Shown one piece after another: positions 45,531 through 53,362 of a stretch of DNA of 64,000 nucleotides (positions are counted from its first letter, which is position 1; each line of letters begins with the position of its first letter). The notes beneath the pieces were generated by a model, which ran no database searches, was not told the origin of the DNA, and was given only the letters and a program-made list of their open reading frames with translations. This stretch comes from Saccharopolyspora hirsuta. GTDB lineage: Bacteria > Actinomycetota > Actinomycetes > Mycobacteriales > Pseudonocardiaceae. Location: NCBI RefSeq assembly GCF_008630535.1, contig NZ_VWPH01000008.1, positions 248,001-312,000 of the forward strand, written 5' to 3'. Made by a program: the position numbers and the translations under genes.

Positions 45531-47324
45531 GTGGGCAGACGATTCGTCGCGCTCTGTGCTGTGCTGCTGGTCGGGTTGCTGGTTCCGGCGCCCGCGTCCG
45601 CGCAGGAGGACGGCGCGCGGCCGCAGGGCGCCACGCTGCGGATCGGGCTGCAGCAGCAGATCGACTCGCTGAACCCCTTCTTGGGCTACACGCTCGCCGC
45701 CACCGACATCTTCCGGAACATCTACCCGACGCTGACCACCTACCGCGCCGAGGACTTCGCGGTGGAGCCGGAGCTGGCCGAGAGGTGGGACACCTCGCCG
45801 GACAAGCTCACCTGGACCTTCCACATCCGGCCCGGCGTCAAGTGGTCCGACGGGCAGCCGGTGACCGCCCGCGACGCGGCCTACACCTTCAACCGGATGA
45901 TGACCGATCCGGCGGCCAGCACCGCCAACGGCAACTTCGTGGAGAACTTCGACACCGTCACCGCGCCGGACGACCGCACCCTGGTCGTCCGCACCAAGAC
46001 CCCGCAGGCGACGATGCTGGCCATCGACGCGCCGATCGTGCCCGAGCACGTGTGGTCGAAGGTCCCCGACGTCGCCAGCTTCACCAACGACCAGATGCCG
46101 GTGGTGGGCAGCGGTCCGTTCGTGCTCACCGGCTACCGCCCGGAGCAGGACGTCACGCTGACCGCCAACCCGGACTTCTGGCGCGGCCCGCCGAAGATCG
46201 CGCAGCTGCAGTTCATCCAGTTCAAGAACAGCGACGCCGCGGTGCAGGCGCTGCGCAAGGGCGACGTCGACGTGGTGCAGAAGCTCACCCCCGCGCAGTT
46301 CGACGCGCTGGCCGGGGAGTCCGACATCCAGCAGGTCAAGGGCCAGGGGCGCCGCTTCTTCGAGATGATCCTCAACCCGGGCGCGGCCAACAGCGAGAAC
46401 GAGCCGATCGGCACCGGGCACCCGGCGCTGAAGGACGTGCGGGTGCGGCAGGCCATCGACCACGCGATCGACCGGCAGGCGCTGGTCGACCGGGTGATGG
46501 GCGGCTACGCGCAGGTCGGCGGCGGCTACCTGCCGCCCATCTTCAGCGACTACCACTGGAACCCGCCGCAGCCGCGCGCCTTCGACCTGGCCGAGGCCAA
46601 CCGGCTGCTCGACGAGGCGGGCTACCCGCGCGGCGAGGACGGCATCCGGCGTACCCCGCAGGGCGAGCCGCTCAACTTCGACTTCGTGCTGCACGGCAAC
46701 CGTTCGGAGGACATCCAGGTCGGTGAGTTCGTCAAGCGGTGGCTGGCCGACGTGGGCATCGGCGTGGAGCTGCAGCCGGTGTCGGACAACCAGCTCAACG
46801 ACCGCACCACCGGCGGCGACTTCGACATGGTGATCAGCGGCTGGTCGGCCAACCCCGACCCGGACTACGTGCTGCGGCTGCAGACCTGCGGCGCGCGGCC
46901 CAGCCCGGGCGGCGGCGGGAACGCCGACACGTTCCTGTGCGACCAGCAGTACGACGACCTGTACAACCGGCAGCTCGGCGAGTTCGACAAGGCCAAGCGG
47001 GTCGAGCTGGTCAACCAGGCGCAGGCGCGGTTCTACGACCAGGCCGCCGGGCTGATCCTCTTCTACCAGAACTCCCTGGAGGCCTACCGCACCGACCGCT
47101 ACGCCGGGTTCACCCTGCAGCCCGCGGACAACGGGGTCATCGTGGCGCAGCAGGGCTACTGGGGCTACTACGGCGCGCAGCCCACCGAGGCGGCGGTCAG
47201 CGGGTCCTCGGGCACCGACTACAGCACCGTGGCGTGGGTGCTCGGCGGGGCCGTGGTGCTGGTCGGCGTCGTGGTGGCGCTGGTGATCGTCCGCCGGCGG
47301 GCGACCGCCGACACCAGGGAGTGA
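45531..47324 (+). CDS. Peptide ABC transporter substrate-binding protein (SBP_bac_5) with C-terminal anchor
   Basis: A 597-residue extracytoplasmic binding protein. It has an N-terminal signal peptide (VALCAVLLVGLLVPAPASAQ) without a lipobox cysteine. The family-5 solute-binding fold follows (TFHIRPGVKWSDGQPVTARDAAYTF, then VRQAIDHAIDRQALVDRV). A C-terminal hydrophobic helix at about residues 565-590 is followed by RRRATADTRE. Anchoring by a C-terminal helix instead of a lipid is unusual. GTG 45531 has AAGGAGG upstream. First gene of a four-gene operon; likely substrates are di- or oligopeptides. Confidence 0.9.
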   Translation: MGRRFVALCAVLLVGLLVPAPASAQEDGARPQGATLRIGLQQQIDSLNPFLGYTLAATDIFRNIYPTLTTYRAEDFAVEPELAERWDTSPDKLTWTFHIRPGVKWSDGQPVTARDAAYTFNRMMTDPAASTANGNFVENFDTVTAPDDRTLVVRTKTPQATMLAIDAPIVPEHVWSKVPDVASFTNDQMPVVGSGPFVLTGYRPEQDVTLTANPDFWRGPPKIAQLQFIQFKNSDAAVQALRKGDVDVVQKLTPAQFDALAGESDIQQVKGQGRRFFEMILNPGAANSENEPIGTGHPALKDVRVRQAIDHAIDRQALVDRVMGGYAQVGGGYLPPIFSDYHWNPPQPRAFDLAEANRLLDEAGYPRGEDGIRRTPQGEPLNFDFVLHGNRSEDIQVGEFVKRWLADVGIGVELQPVSDNQLNDRTTGGDFDMVISGWSANPDPDYVLRLQTCGARPSPGGGGNADTFLCDQQYDDLYNRQLGEFDKAKRVELVNQAQARFYDQAAGLILFYQNSLEAYRTDRYAGFTLQPADNGVIVAQQGYWGYYGAQPTEAAVSGSSGTDYSTVAWVLGGAVVLVGVVVALVIVRRRATADTRE

Positions 47325-47327
47325 ACC

Positions 47328-48365
47328 GTGTCCGATCTGCTCGCCACCGTCCCGGAACAGGCGCCGTCGCGCGGCGGCCGCCGTCGGTTCGCCCGCTACC
47401 TGGGCGGCAAGGTCGGCGGCGGCCTGGTCAGCCTGTTCCTGGTGGCGGTGCTGGGGTTCTTCCTGTTCCGGGTGATCCCGGGCGACCCGGTGCGCACCAT
47501 GACCCGCGGGGCGCCGGTCAGCGAGCAGCAGATCCAGGTGCTGCGCGAGCGGTTCGGCCTGGACCAGCCGCTGTGGAAGCAGTTCCTGGACTTCCTGGGC
47601 AACCTGCTGCGCGGTGACCTCGGCACCTCCTACACCTACAGCCGCCCGGTCGGGGACCTGATCGTCGAGCGGATCGGGCCGACCGTGCTGCTGGTGGGCA
47701 CCGCGACCGCGCTCGCCGTGGTGCTGGGGCTGTGGATCGGGTCCCGCGCGGCGTGGCGGCACGGGAGCGCGTTCGACAAGACCTCGACCTCGGTGGCGCT
47801 GACGCTGTGGTCGGTGCCGACGTTCTGGCTCGGGCTGATCGTGCTGATGGCCTTCGGCGTCGGGGTCGGCCCAATCCCGGGGCTGTTCCCGGTCGGCGGG
47901 ATCTCCTCCCCGGACACCCCGCCGGAGTTCCTGCCGCAGCTGCTCGACGTGGCGCACCACCTGGTGCTGCCCGCGCTGACCATGGTGGCGGTGATCTACG
48001 CCGAGTACCTGATGGTGATGCGGTCCTCGCTGCTGGAGGAGATGGGCGAGGACTACCTGACCACCGCCCGCGCGAAGGGGCTGCGCGAGGACCTGGTGCG
48101 CCGCCGCCACGCGGTGCCCAACGCGATGCTGCCGACGGTCACGCTGATCTTCCTGCGGCTGGGGCTGGTGGTCGGCGGGGCGATCACGGTGGAGACGGTG
48201 TTCTCCTGGCCCGGGCTGGGGCTGCTGACCTTCGAGGCGCTGCGGGTGCCGGACCTGCCGCTGCTGCAGGGGATCTTCATCGTGCTGGCGGGGAGTGTGG
48301 TGGTGATGAACGTGCTGGCCGAGCTGCTCTACCGGGTGCTGGACCCGAGGGTGCGGGAATCATGA
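47328..48365 (+). CDS. Dipeptide/oligopeptide ABC permease, DppB type
   Basis: A 345-residue membrane protein with six helices. The N-terminal FFLFRVIPGDPVRTMTRG and LRERFGLDQPLWKQFLDFL segments are DppB hallmarks, and the EAA loop reads EDYLTTARAKGLREDLVRRRH. It starts 3 bases after the binding-protein gene, and its stop overlaps the DppC start. Confidence 0.94.
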   Translation: MSDLLATVPEQAPSRGGRRRFARYLGGKVGGGLVSLFLVAVLGFFLFRVIPGDPVRTMTRGAPVSEQQIQVLRERFGLDQPLWKQFLDFLGNLLRGDLGTSYTYSRPVGDLIVERIGPTVLLVGTATALAVVLGLWIGSRAAWRHGSAFDKTSTSVALTLWSVPTFWLGLIVLMAFGVGVGPIPGLFPVGGISSPDTPPEFLPQLLDVAHHLVLPALTMVAVIYAEYLMVMRSSLLEEMGEDYLTTARAKGLREDLVRRRHAVPNAMLPTVTLIFLRLGLVVGGAITVETVFSWPGLGLLTFEALRVPDLPLLQGIFIVLAGSVVVMNVLAELLYRVLDPRVRES

Positions 48366-49258
48366 CGGCCACCGCGGGCCAGATCGTCCGGGCGCGCCGC
48401 CGGGCGCGGCTGGGCGAGGCGTGGCGGGTGTTCCGGGCGGACCGGGCCGGGCTGGTCGGCCTGGTGGTGCTGGCCGTCGTCGCGGTGCTGGCCCTGCTGG
48501 CGCCGCTGCTCAGCGACGCCAGCGGCCTGGACGTCACGCGGGCGACCGGCGAGCCGCTGCAGGCGCCCAGCGGTGAGTACTGGCTCGGCACCGACGAATC
48601 CGGGCGTTCCGTGCTGCTGCTGACCTGGTGGGGTGCGCGGGTGTCGCTGGTCGTCGGGCTGGCGGCGGCGCTGCTGTCGGTGCTCATCGGCACCCTGGTC
48701 GGGGTGCTCGCGGCGCACTTCGGCGGCTGGACCTCGCGAATCCTGCTGCGGTTCACCGACTTCTTCCTGGTGCTGCCCTCCCTGGTGCTGGCCATCGCGC
48801 TGTCCACGGTGCTCGAGCGCGGGTTGTGGACGATCGTGCTGGCGATCGGGGTGACCTCGTGGCCGCCCACGGCGCGCATGGTGCGGGCGCAGACGCTGAC
48901 GATCGAAACGCGGCCGTACATCGAGCGGGCGCGGGCGCTGGGCGCGGGCCACGGGCACGTCATCGGTCGGCACGTGCTGCCCGCCGTGGTGCCGCTGGTG
49001 TTCGCCAACACCACGCTGTCGGTGGCCAGCGCGATCATCGCCGAGTCCACGCTGTCGTTCCTGGGGCTCGGCGACCCGAGCCTGGTGTCGTGGGGTTCGA
49101 TGCTGAAGTCGGCGATGGACACCGGCGCGGTCACCGGCGGCGCTTGGTGGTACCTGCTGCCGCCGGGTCTCGGGATCGTGGTGGTGGTGCTCGCCTTCAC
49201 CCTGTGCGGGCGGGCGTTGGAGACGGTGTTCAACCCGAGGCTGCGGGGGCGGCGGTGA
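48362..49258 (+). CDS. Dipeptide/oligopeptide ABC permease, DppC type
   Basis: A 298-residue membrane protein with six helices. It has the N-terminal RADRAGLVGLVVLAVVAVLALLAPL helix, the GTDESGRSVLLLTWWGARVSL motif of DppC proteins and the EAA loop YIERARALGAGHGHVIGRH. It is coupled to the DppB gene by ATGA and to the ATPase gene by GTGA. Confidence 0.94.
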   Translation: MTATAGQIVRARRRARLGEAWRVFRADRAGLVGLVVLAVVAVLALLAPLLSDASGLDVTRATGEPLQAPSGEYWLGTDESGRSVLLLTWWGARVSLVVGLAAALLSVLIGTLVGVLAAHFGGWTSRILLRFTDFFLVLPSLVLAIALSTVLERGLWTIVLAIGVTSWPPTARMVRAQTLTIETRPYIERARALGAGHGHVIGRHVLPAVVPLVFANTTLSVASAIIAESTLSFLGLGDPSLVSWGSMLKSAMDTGAVTGGAWWYLLPPGLGIVVVVLAFTLCGRALETVFNPRLRGRR

Positions 49259-50838
49259 GTCCGATCCTGGAACTGCGCGACGTGTCGGTGACCTACCGGG
49301 GCGGCGGGGAATCCGCGGTGCGGGGCGTGAGCCTGAGCCTCGGCGAGGGCGAAACCCTCGGGCTGGCCGGTGAATCCGGCTGCGGGAAGACCACCCTGGC
49401 GATGTCGGTGCTGCGGCTGCTGCCGAAGTCGGCGCACATCGAGGGGCAGATCCTGCTGGACGGCGAGGACGTCCGCGAGATGACCTTCGGGCAGCTGCGC
49501 GCGGTGCGCTGGGCGAGCGCGTCGGTGGTGTTCCAGGGCGCGATGCACGCGCTGAACCCGGTGCGCACGATCGGCGACCAGATCGCCGAGCCGATCAAGC
49601 TGCACGGTCGCGGGGGCGAGGACCTGCGGGAGCGGGTCGCGGAGCTGCTGGCGCAGGTGGAGCTGCCCGCGGACCGGGCCAACGCCTACCCGCACGAGCT
49701 CTCCGGCGGGCAGAAGCAGCGCGTCATGATCGCGATGGCGCTGGCGTGCGAGCCGCGGCTGGTGATCGCCGACGAACCCACCACCGCGCTGGACGTCGTG
49801 GTGCAGGCGCAGATCCTGGAGCTGATGCGCCGGTTGGTCGCCGAACGCGGCATCGCGCTGGTGATGATCAGCCACGACCTGTCCGTGCTGTCGGCCAGCT
49901 GCGCGCAGCTGGCGGTGATGTACCAGGGGCGGGTGGTGGAGCACGGCCCGGCCCGGCAGGTGATGACCCGGCCGCAGCACGAGCACAGCAAGGCGCTGGC
50001 CGATGCGTTCCCCACCGTCGGCGACCCGGAGTTCCGGCTCACCGAGAGCGCGTCCCGGGGGCCCGCGCTGCTGGCCGCGGAGGACATCGCGGTCGACTTC
50101 CGGGGGCGTTCCGGGCAGGTCGTGCACGCGGTGCGCGGGGTGGACCTGGCGGTGGAGGAGCAGGAGATCGTCGCGCTGGTCGGGCAGTCCGGTTCCGGCA
50201 AGACGACGCTCGCGCGCACGCTGCTGGGCCTGCAGCAGCCGACCAGGGGAGCGGTCCGCTACGACGGGGTGCCGCTGCCGACCAGCACCGCGGGGTTGCG
50301 CGAGTACCGCAGGCAGGTGCAGCTGGTGCTGCAGGACCCGACCGGGGCGCTCAACCCGCGGCACACCGTGTACGAGGCGGTGGCCGAAGGTCTGCGCATC
50401 CACGGCATCACCGACGACGAGCGAGGCCGGGTGGCGGCGGCGCTGGAGGCGGCGGAGCTGCGCCCCGCGGAGAAGTTCTTCGGCCGCCTGCCGCAGGAGC
50501 TCTCGGGCGGTCAGCGGCAGCGCGTGGTGATCGCGGGTGCGCTGGTGCTGGAGCCGAAGGTGCTGGTCGCGGACGAGCCGGTGGCGTCGCTGGACGCGAC
50601 CGTGCGCGGCGAGATCCTGGCGCTGCTGCTGCGCCTGCGGGTGGAGCGCGGCCTGTCGACGCTGGTGATCACCCACGACCTGGGCCTGGCGTGGAACATC
50701 GCGGACCGGGTGGCGGTGATGTACCGCGGTGAGCTGGTGGAGGTCGGCCCGGTGGAGCAGGTCCTCCTCGATCCCCAGCACGACTACACCAGAACCCTCT
50801 TGGCCGCAGTCCCCTCCGTCGAACGCCGCGTGGCGTAG
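49255..50838 (+). CDS. Fused dual ATP-binding protein of the peptide ABC transporter (DppD-DppF)
   Basis: A 527-residue protein that carries both ATPase subunits. Domain 1 (about residues 1-255) has GESGCGKTTLAMSVL, LSGGQKQRVMIAMAL and LVIADEPTTALD. Domain 2 (about 275-525) has GQSGSGKTTLARTLL, LSGGQRQRVVIAGAL and VLVADEPVASLD, with the Dpp-type QLVLQDPTGALNPRHTV stretch. Fusion of DppD and DppF is common in actinobacterial peptide importers. GTG 49255 overlaps the permease stop. A hairpin follows the stop. Confidence 0.94.
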   Translation: MSPILELRDVSVTYRGGGESAVRGVSLSLGEGETLGLAGESGCGKTTLAMSVLRLLPKSAHIEGQILLDGEDVREMTFGQLRAVRWASASVVFQGAMHALNPVRTIGDQIAEPIKLHGRGGEDLRERVAELLAQVELPADRANAYPHELSGGQKQRVMIAMALACEPRLVIADEPTTALDVVVQAQILELMRRLVAERGIALVMISHDLSVLSASCAQLAVMYQGRVVEHGPARQVMTRPQHEHSKALADAFPTVGDPEFRLTESASRGPALLAAEDIAVDFRGRSGQVVHAVRGVDLAVEEQEIVALVGQSGSGKTTLARTLLGLQQPTRGAVRYDGVPLPTSTAGLREYRRQVQLVLQDPTGALNPRHTVYEAVAEGLRIHGITDDERGRVAAALEAAELRPAEKFFGRLPQELSGGQRQRVVIAGALVLEPKVLVADEPVASLDATVRGEILALLLRLRVERGLSTLVITHDLGLAWNIADRVAVMYRGELVEVGPVEQVLLDPQHDYTRTLLAAVPSVERRVA

Positions 50839-50840
50839 GC

Positions 50841-50876
50841 CTGACCAGCGCGAACAGTTGGTTCGCTGTGGGTCAG
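50841..50876. terminator. Hairpin between the peptide transporter operon and the kinase-like gene
   Basis: Outer arms CTGACC/GGTCAG (50841-50846 with 50871-50876) and inner arms CGAAC/GTTCG (50851-50855 with 50861-50865), interrupted by a small internal loop. It overlaps the stop of the convergent gene. Confidence 0.55.
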
Positions 50877-51502
50877 TCCAGGCTGTCGACGACGGCGGGG
50901 CGGCCCGGGCGGTCGGCTCGGATGACGCAGTCCGCGAGGTGCTGCGGGGAGACCTCTTCGGCGTAGCGGTGGAAGGCCGGGAGGGTCCAGCGGTCCGGTT
51001 CCGGGGTCCGGCGGTGCAGGGCCGCTTCGGGGAGCCAGAGGTGGACGGTGAAGTCGAACGGCAGGCCCGCGCCGAGCAGGAGCGGACCGTCCACCACGGC
51101 CACGCCGCGGTCCGGGAGCTGGACGCGGGGCAGGCGGGGTGAGCGGTCGGCCTCGGCGTCCCAGAGCGCGGGCAGGACTTGGCCGTTGCCGCCGTCCGAC
51201 AGCGGGTCCAGGACTTCGCGGGTCAGGCCGCGCAGGTCGTACCAGCTCTCGTAGTACGAGTCCGGGTCGTGGTGGCCGTGCTCCAGGCGCAGCGACGCCG
51301 GGCGCAGGTAATCGGCCGTGCGGACGCGGACGACCTCGCGGCCGCGGGCCCGCAGCGGTTCGACCAGGGCGTCGGCGAAGTCGCCGGTGTCGGCGGCCGG
51401 GGCGCCGTCCACCGCGATCCTCGCCCAGCGGCCGGAGAGCGCCTCGATGCGGTCGACCAGCTCCGTCGCCAGCAGCTCGGGCGTGACGGGTCGGACTCGC
51501 AT
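50873..51502 (-). CDS. Uridine-kinase-like P-loop protein with degenerate Walker A
   Basis: A 209-residue protein resembling actinobacterial proteins annotated as uridine kinase (RIAVDGAP start of the P-loop, YYESWYDLRGL in the middle, VVDGPLLLGAGLPFDFTVHLWLPEAALHRRTPEPDRW later). The P-loop reads VDGAPAADTGDFADAL and lacks the GK(S/T) triad, so ATP hydrolysis is doubtful. It may be a non-catalytic relative. Start ATG 51500-51502 has GAGGGGG upstream. Confidence 0.7.
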   Translation of the reverse strand: MRVRPVTPELLATELVDRIEALSGRWARIAVDGAPAADTGDFADALVEPLRARGREVVRVRTADYLRPASLRLEHGHHDPDSYYESWYDLRGLTREVLDPLSDGGNGQVLPALWDAEADRSPRLPRVQLPDRGVAVVDGPLLLGAGLPFDFTVHLWLPEAALHRRTPEPDRWTLPAFHRYAEEVSPQHLADCVIRADRPGRPAVVDSLD

Positions 51503-51536
51503 GGGCCCCCTCTCGGTTCGCCGACGACGCTATCAA

Positions 51537-52394
51537 CTACGCCGCGGGTGCCAGGAATTCCCGCAGGTGCGCCAGGACCTGCTCCGGGCGCTCCTCGGGC
51601 AGGAAGTGCCCGCAGTCGGCGATCTCGGCGCAGGAGACGTCCTCGGCGTACTCGCGCCAGATGTCGCGCATCGGCAGCTTCGCGGGCAGGCCCGCCGAGC
51701 CCCAGAGCGCGAGCACCGGCATGGTCAGCTTGCGGCCCGCTGCGGCGTCGGCGTCGTCGTGCTCGCTGTCGAGCGGGAACGACGCGCGGTAGTCGTCGAA
51801 ACCGGCGCGCAGCGCTCCCGGCGCGGAGAACGCGCGGACGTACTCGTCGATCGCCTCGGGCTCCAGGCCGTGCCGGTTGACCGTCCAGCGCTCGAAGAAG
51901 TACCCGAGGTAGCCCGCGACGTCCTTGCCTGCCAGGAGCTCCGGCAGGTCCGGCTGCAGGTGGAACAGCCAGTGCCAGTAGGCCGTGCCCGCCTCGGCGT
52001 CCATCCGCCGCCACATCTCGCGGGTCGGCACGATGTCCAGCAGGGCCACCCGTTCGACCTGGTCCGGGCGGTCCAGGCCCCAGCGGTGCGCCACCCGCGC
52101 GCCGCGGTCGTGGCCGACCACGCCGACCGACTCGAAGCCCAGCGAGGCCACCAGCTCGGACACGTCGGAGGCCATCGTGCGCTTGTCGTAGCCGCCGCGC
52201 GGCTTGTCGGTGCGGCCGTAGCCGCGCAGGTCCGGCGCGATCACGGTGTGCGTGCGGGCCAGCTCCGGGATCAGCTTGCGCCAGCAGTGGCTGGTCTGCG
52301 GCCAGCCGTGCAGCAGCACCAGCCCGGGCCCGCTGCCCGCCCGCGCGTAGTGCATGCGCAGCCCGTTGACCTGGGCGACTTCCTGGGACGGCAT
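51537..52394 (-). CDS. Alpha/beta hydrolase of the haloalkane/fluoroacetate dehalogenase group
   Basis: A 285-residue alpha/beta hydrolase with LHGWPQTSHCWRKL (oxyanion region), the nucleophile motif GHDRGARVAHR (Asp instead of Ser, followed by the two arginines of fluoroacetate-dehalogenase-type enzymes), an AYWHWLFHLQPDLPE cap segment (His-Trp-type halide site) and the catalytic His in DCGHFLPEERPE. It may hydrolyse haloacids, epoxides or other esters; the actual substrate is not readable. Start ATG 52392-52394 has CGGAG upstream. It is divergent from a CGNR regulator. Confidence 0.85.
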   Translation of the reverse strand: MPSQEVAQVNGLRMHYARAGSGPGLVLLHGWPQTSHCWRKLIPELARTHTVIAPDLRGYGRTDKPRGGYDKRTMASDVSELVASLGFESVGVVGHDRGARVAHRWGLDRPDQVERVALLDIVPTREMWRRMDAEAGTAYWHWLFHLQPDLPELLAGKDVAGYLGYFFERWTVNRHGLEPEAIDEYVRAFSAPGALRAGFDDYRASFPLDSEHDDADAAAGRKLTMPVLALWGSAGLPAKLPMRDIWREYAEDVSCAEIADCGHFLPEERPEQVLAHLREFLAPAA

Positions 52395-52408
52395 CGATCG
52401 GCTCCGTT

Positions 52409-52431
52409 TCTAACTGTCTAAGGGGGTTAGA
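52409..52431. promoter_or_regulatory. Inverted repeat TCTAAC-N11-GTTAGA between hydrolase and CGNR regulator
   Basis: Arms 52409-52414 and 52426-52431 flank 11 bases in an AT-richer divergent spacer. TAGGAT at 52435-52440 could be a -10 for the regulator. A regulator-binding role is inference. Confidence 0.4.
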
Positions 52432-52470
52432 GACTAGGATGCTAGATCGGGAGCAGCGGGAAGGGCAAGG

Positions 52471-53040
52471 ATGAGCGACTGGGTGCGCGACGGCGGTCGG
52501 CTCTGCCTCGACCTGGTCAACACGCTGCGCGACCGCTACCGCGGCGGCCGCGAGCTGCTGGTGTCCCCGGACCTGCTGGCCGAATGGCTGCGCGAGGTCG
52601 GGCTCGGCGCCGACGGCCAGCCCTCGGAGGCGCACGTGGCGAGCGCGGTGGAGCTCCGGGAGGCGATCGACCGGGCGGTGCGGGCCCGCGCGGAGGGCGC
52701 GGCCATCGCCGGAGCCGACGTGGAGCTGATCAACGAAGCGGCCCGCGGGGAGAACCGCGAGGCGGTCCAGCTGCGCGTGGGCCGGGACGGCTCCGTCGCG
52801 GCGTTCCGGCCGGAGCCGCGCGACCCGGTGCGGGCGGCGCTGGCGGCGGTGGCCGTCGACGCGATCGAGCTGCTGGCCACCGAGCCGTTCCCGCGCGTGG
52901 CGGTCTGCGCGTTCCACCGCTGCGGGCTCCGCTTCCTGGACACCTCGCCGGCCCGCAACCGGCAGTGGTGCTCGATGGCGCGCTGCGGCAACCGGGCCAA
53001 GGCCCGCCAGCACTACGCCCGGCGCAAGGCCGGGGCGTGA
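52471..53040 (+). CDS. CGNR zinc-finger (ABATE domain) transcriptional regulator
   Basis: A 189-residue protein. The N-terminal ABATE domain (GRLCLDLVNTL, then an all-helical region) binds unknown ligands. The C-terminal zinc finger (CAFHRCGLRFLDTSPARNRQWCSMARCGNRAKARQHY) has the hallmark CGNR tetrad, with four cysteines plus His in order. It is divergent from the dehalogenase-like gene and shares its spacer, so it likely controls that gene and itself. Start ATG 52471 has GGGAAGGGCAAGG upstream. Confidence 0.9.
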   Translation: MSDWVRDGGRLCLDLVNTLRDRYRGGRELLVSPDLLAEWLREVGLGADGQPSEAHVASAVELREAIDRAVRARAEGAAIAGADVELINEAARGENREAVQLRVGRDGSVAAFRPEPRDPVRAALAAVAVDAIELLATEPFPRVAVCAFHRCGLRFLDTSPARNRQWCSMARCGNRAKARQHYARRKAGA

Positions 53041-53106
53041 CCGGAGACAGGTCCAACGCGATTTCATTGAGGTTTTTCCAGCCTCGTTCTGCGTGGCGGT
53101 GCCGGT

Positions 53107-53209
53107 GGCGGAACCTCAGCGCCCGCCTGGACTCCGGGTGCCCTGACTTGTGTATGACCGATACACGGCGTCAGGGCCGTCCTCGCCAGGCGAACGCTGA
53201 GAACCCGCG
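53107..53209. ncRNA. Structured 103-nt intergenic element, copy B
   Basis: The same architecture as copy A: outer GGCGG (53107-53111) with CCGCG (53205-53209; outer pair lost), a 15-position stem (53116-53130 with 53186-53200, two A-C mismatches), internal loops of 9 and 8 bases, an 8-bp stem (53140-53147 with 53170-53177) and a 22-base terminal region containing GTGTAT/ATACAC. It follows the CGNR gene by 66 bases, before a convergent gene. Class unknown. Confidence 0.6.
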
Positions 53210-53313
53210 GCGGTGCAAGCTGCGAGGGTGGGCTATGCGCCTGCGGCGCGTGCGCCCCTCGCCGATCGGTGCCGGTCGCCCTTCGCAGCTGCGGTCCACG
53301 GGCAGGATGAACA

Positions 53314-53351
53314 ATTTCAATGGAAATCGGACCTCCGATTTCCATTGAAAT
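53314..53351. terminator. 17-bp perfect hairpin between the CGNR regulator and the LD-carboxypeptidase gene
   Basis: A 17-bp perfect stem (53314-53330 with 53335-53351) and a 4-base loop. Each arm contains a TTTC-N4-GAAA palindrome (53315-53326 and 53339-53350). It sits just downstream of the LD-carboxypeptidase stop on the minus strand and probably terminates both convergent transcripts. Confidence 0.7.
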
Positions 53352-53362
53352 CGCGGGGTCGT

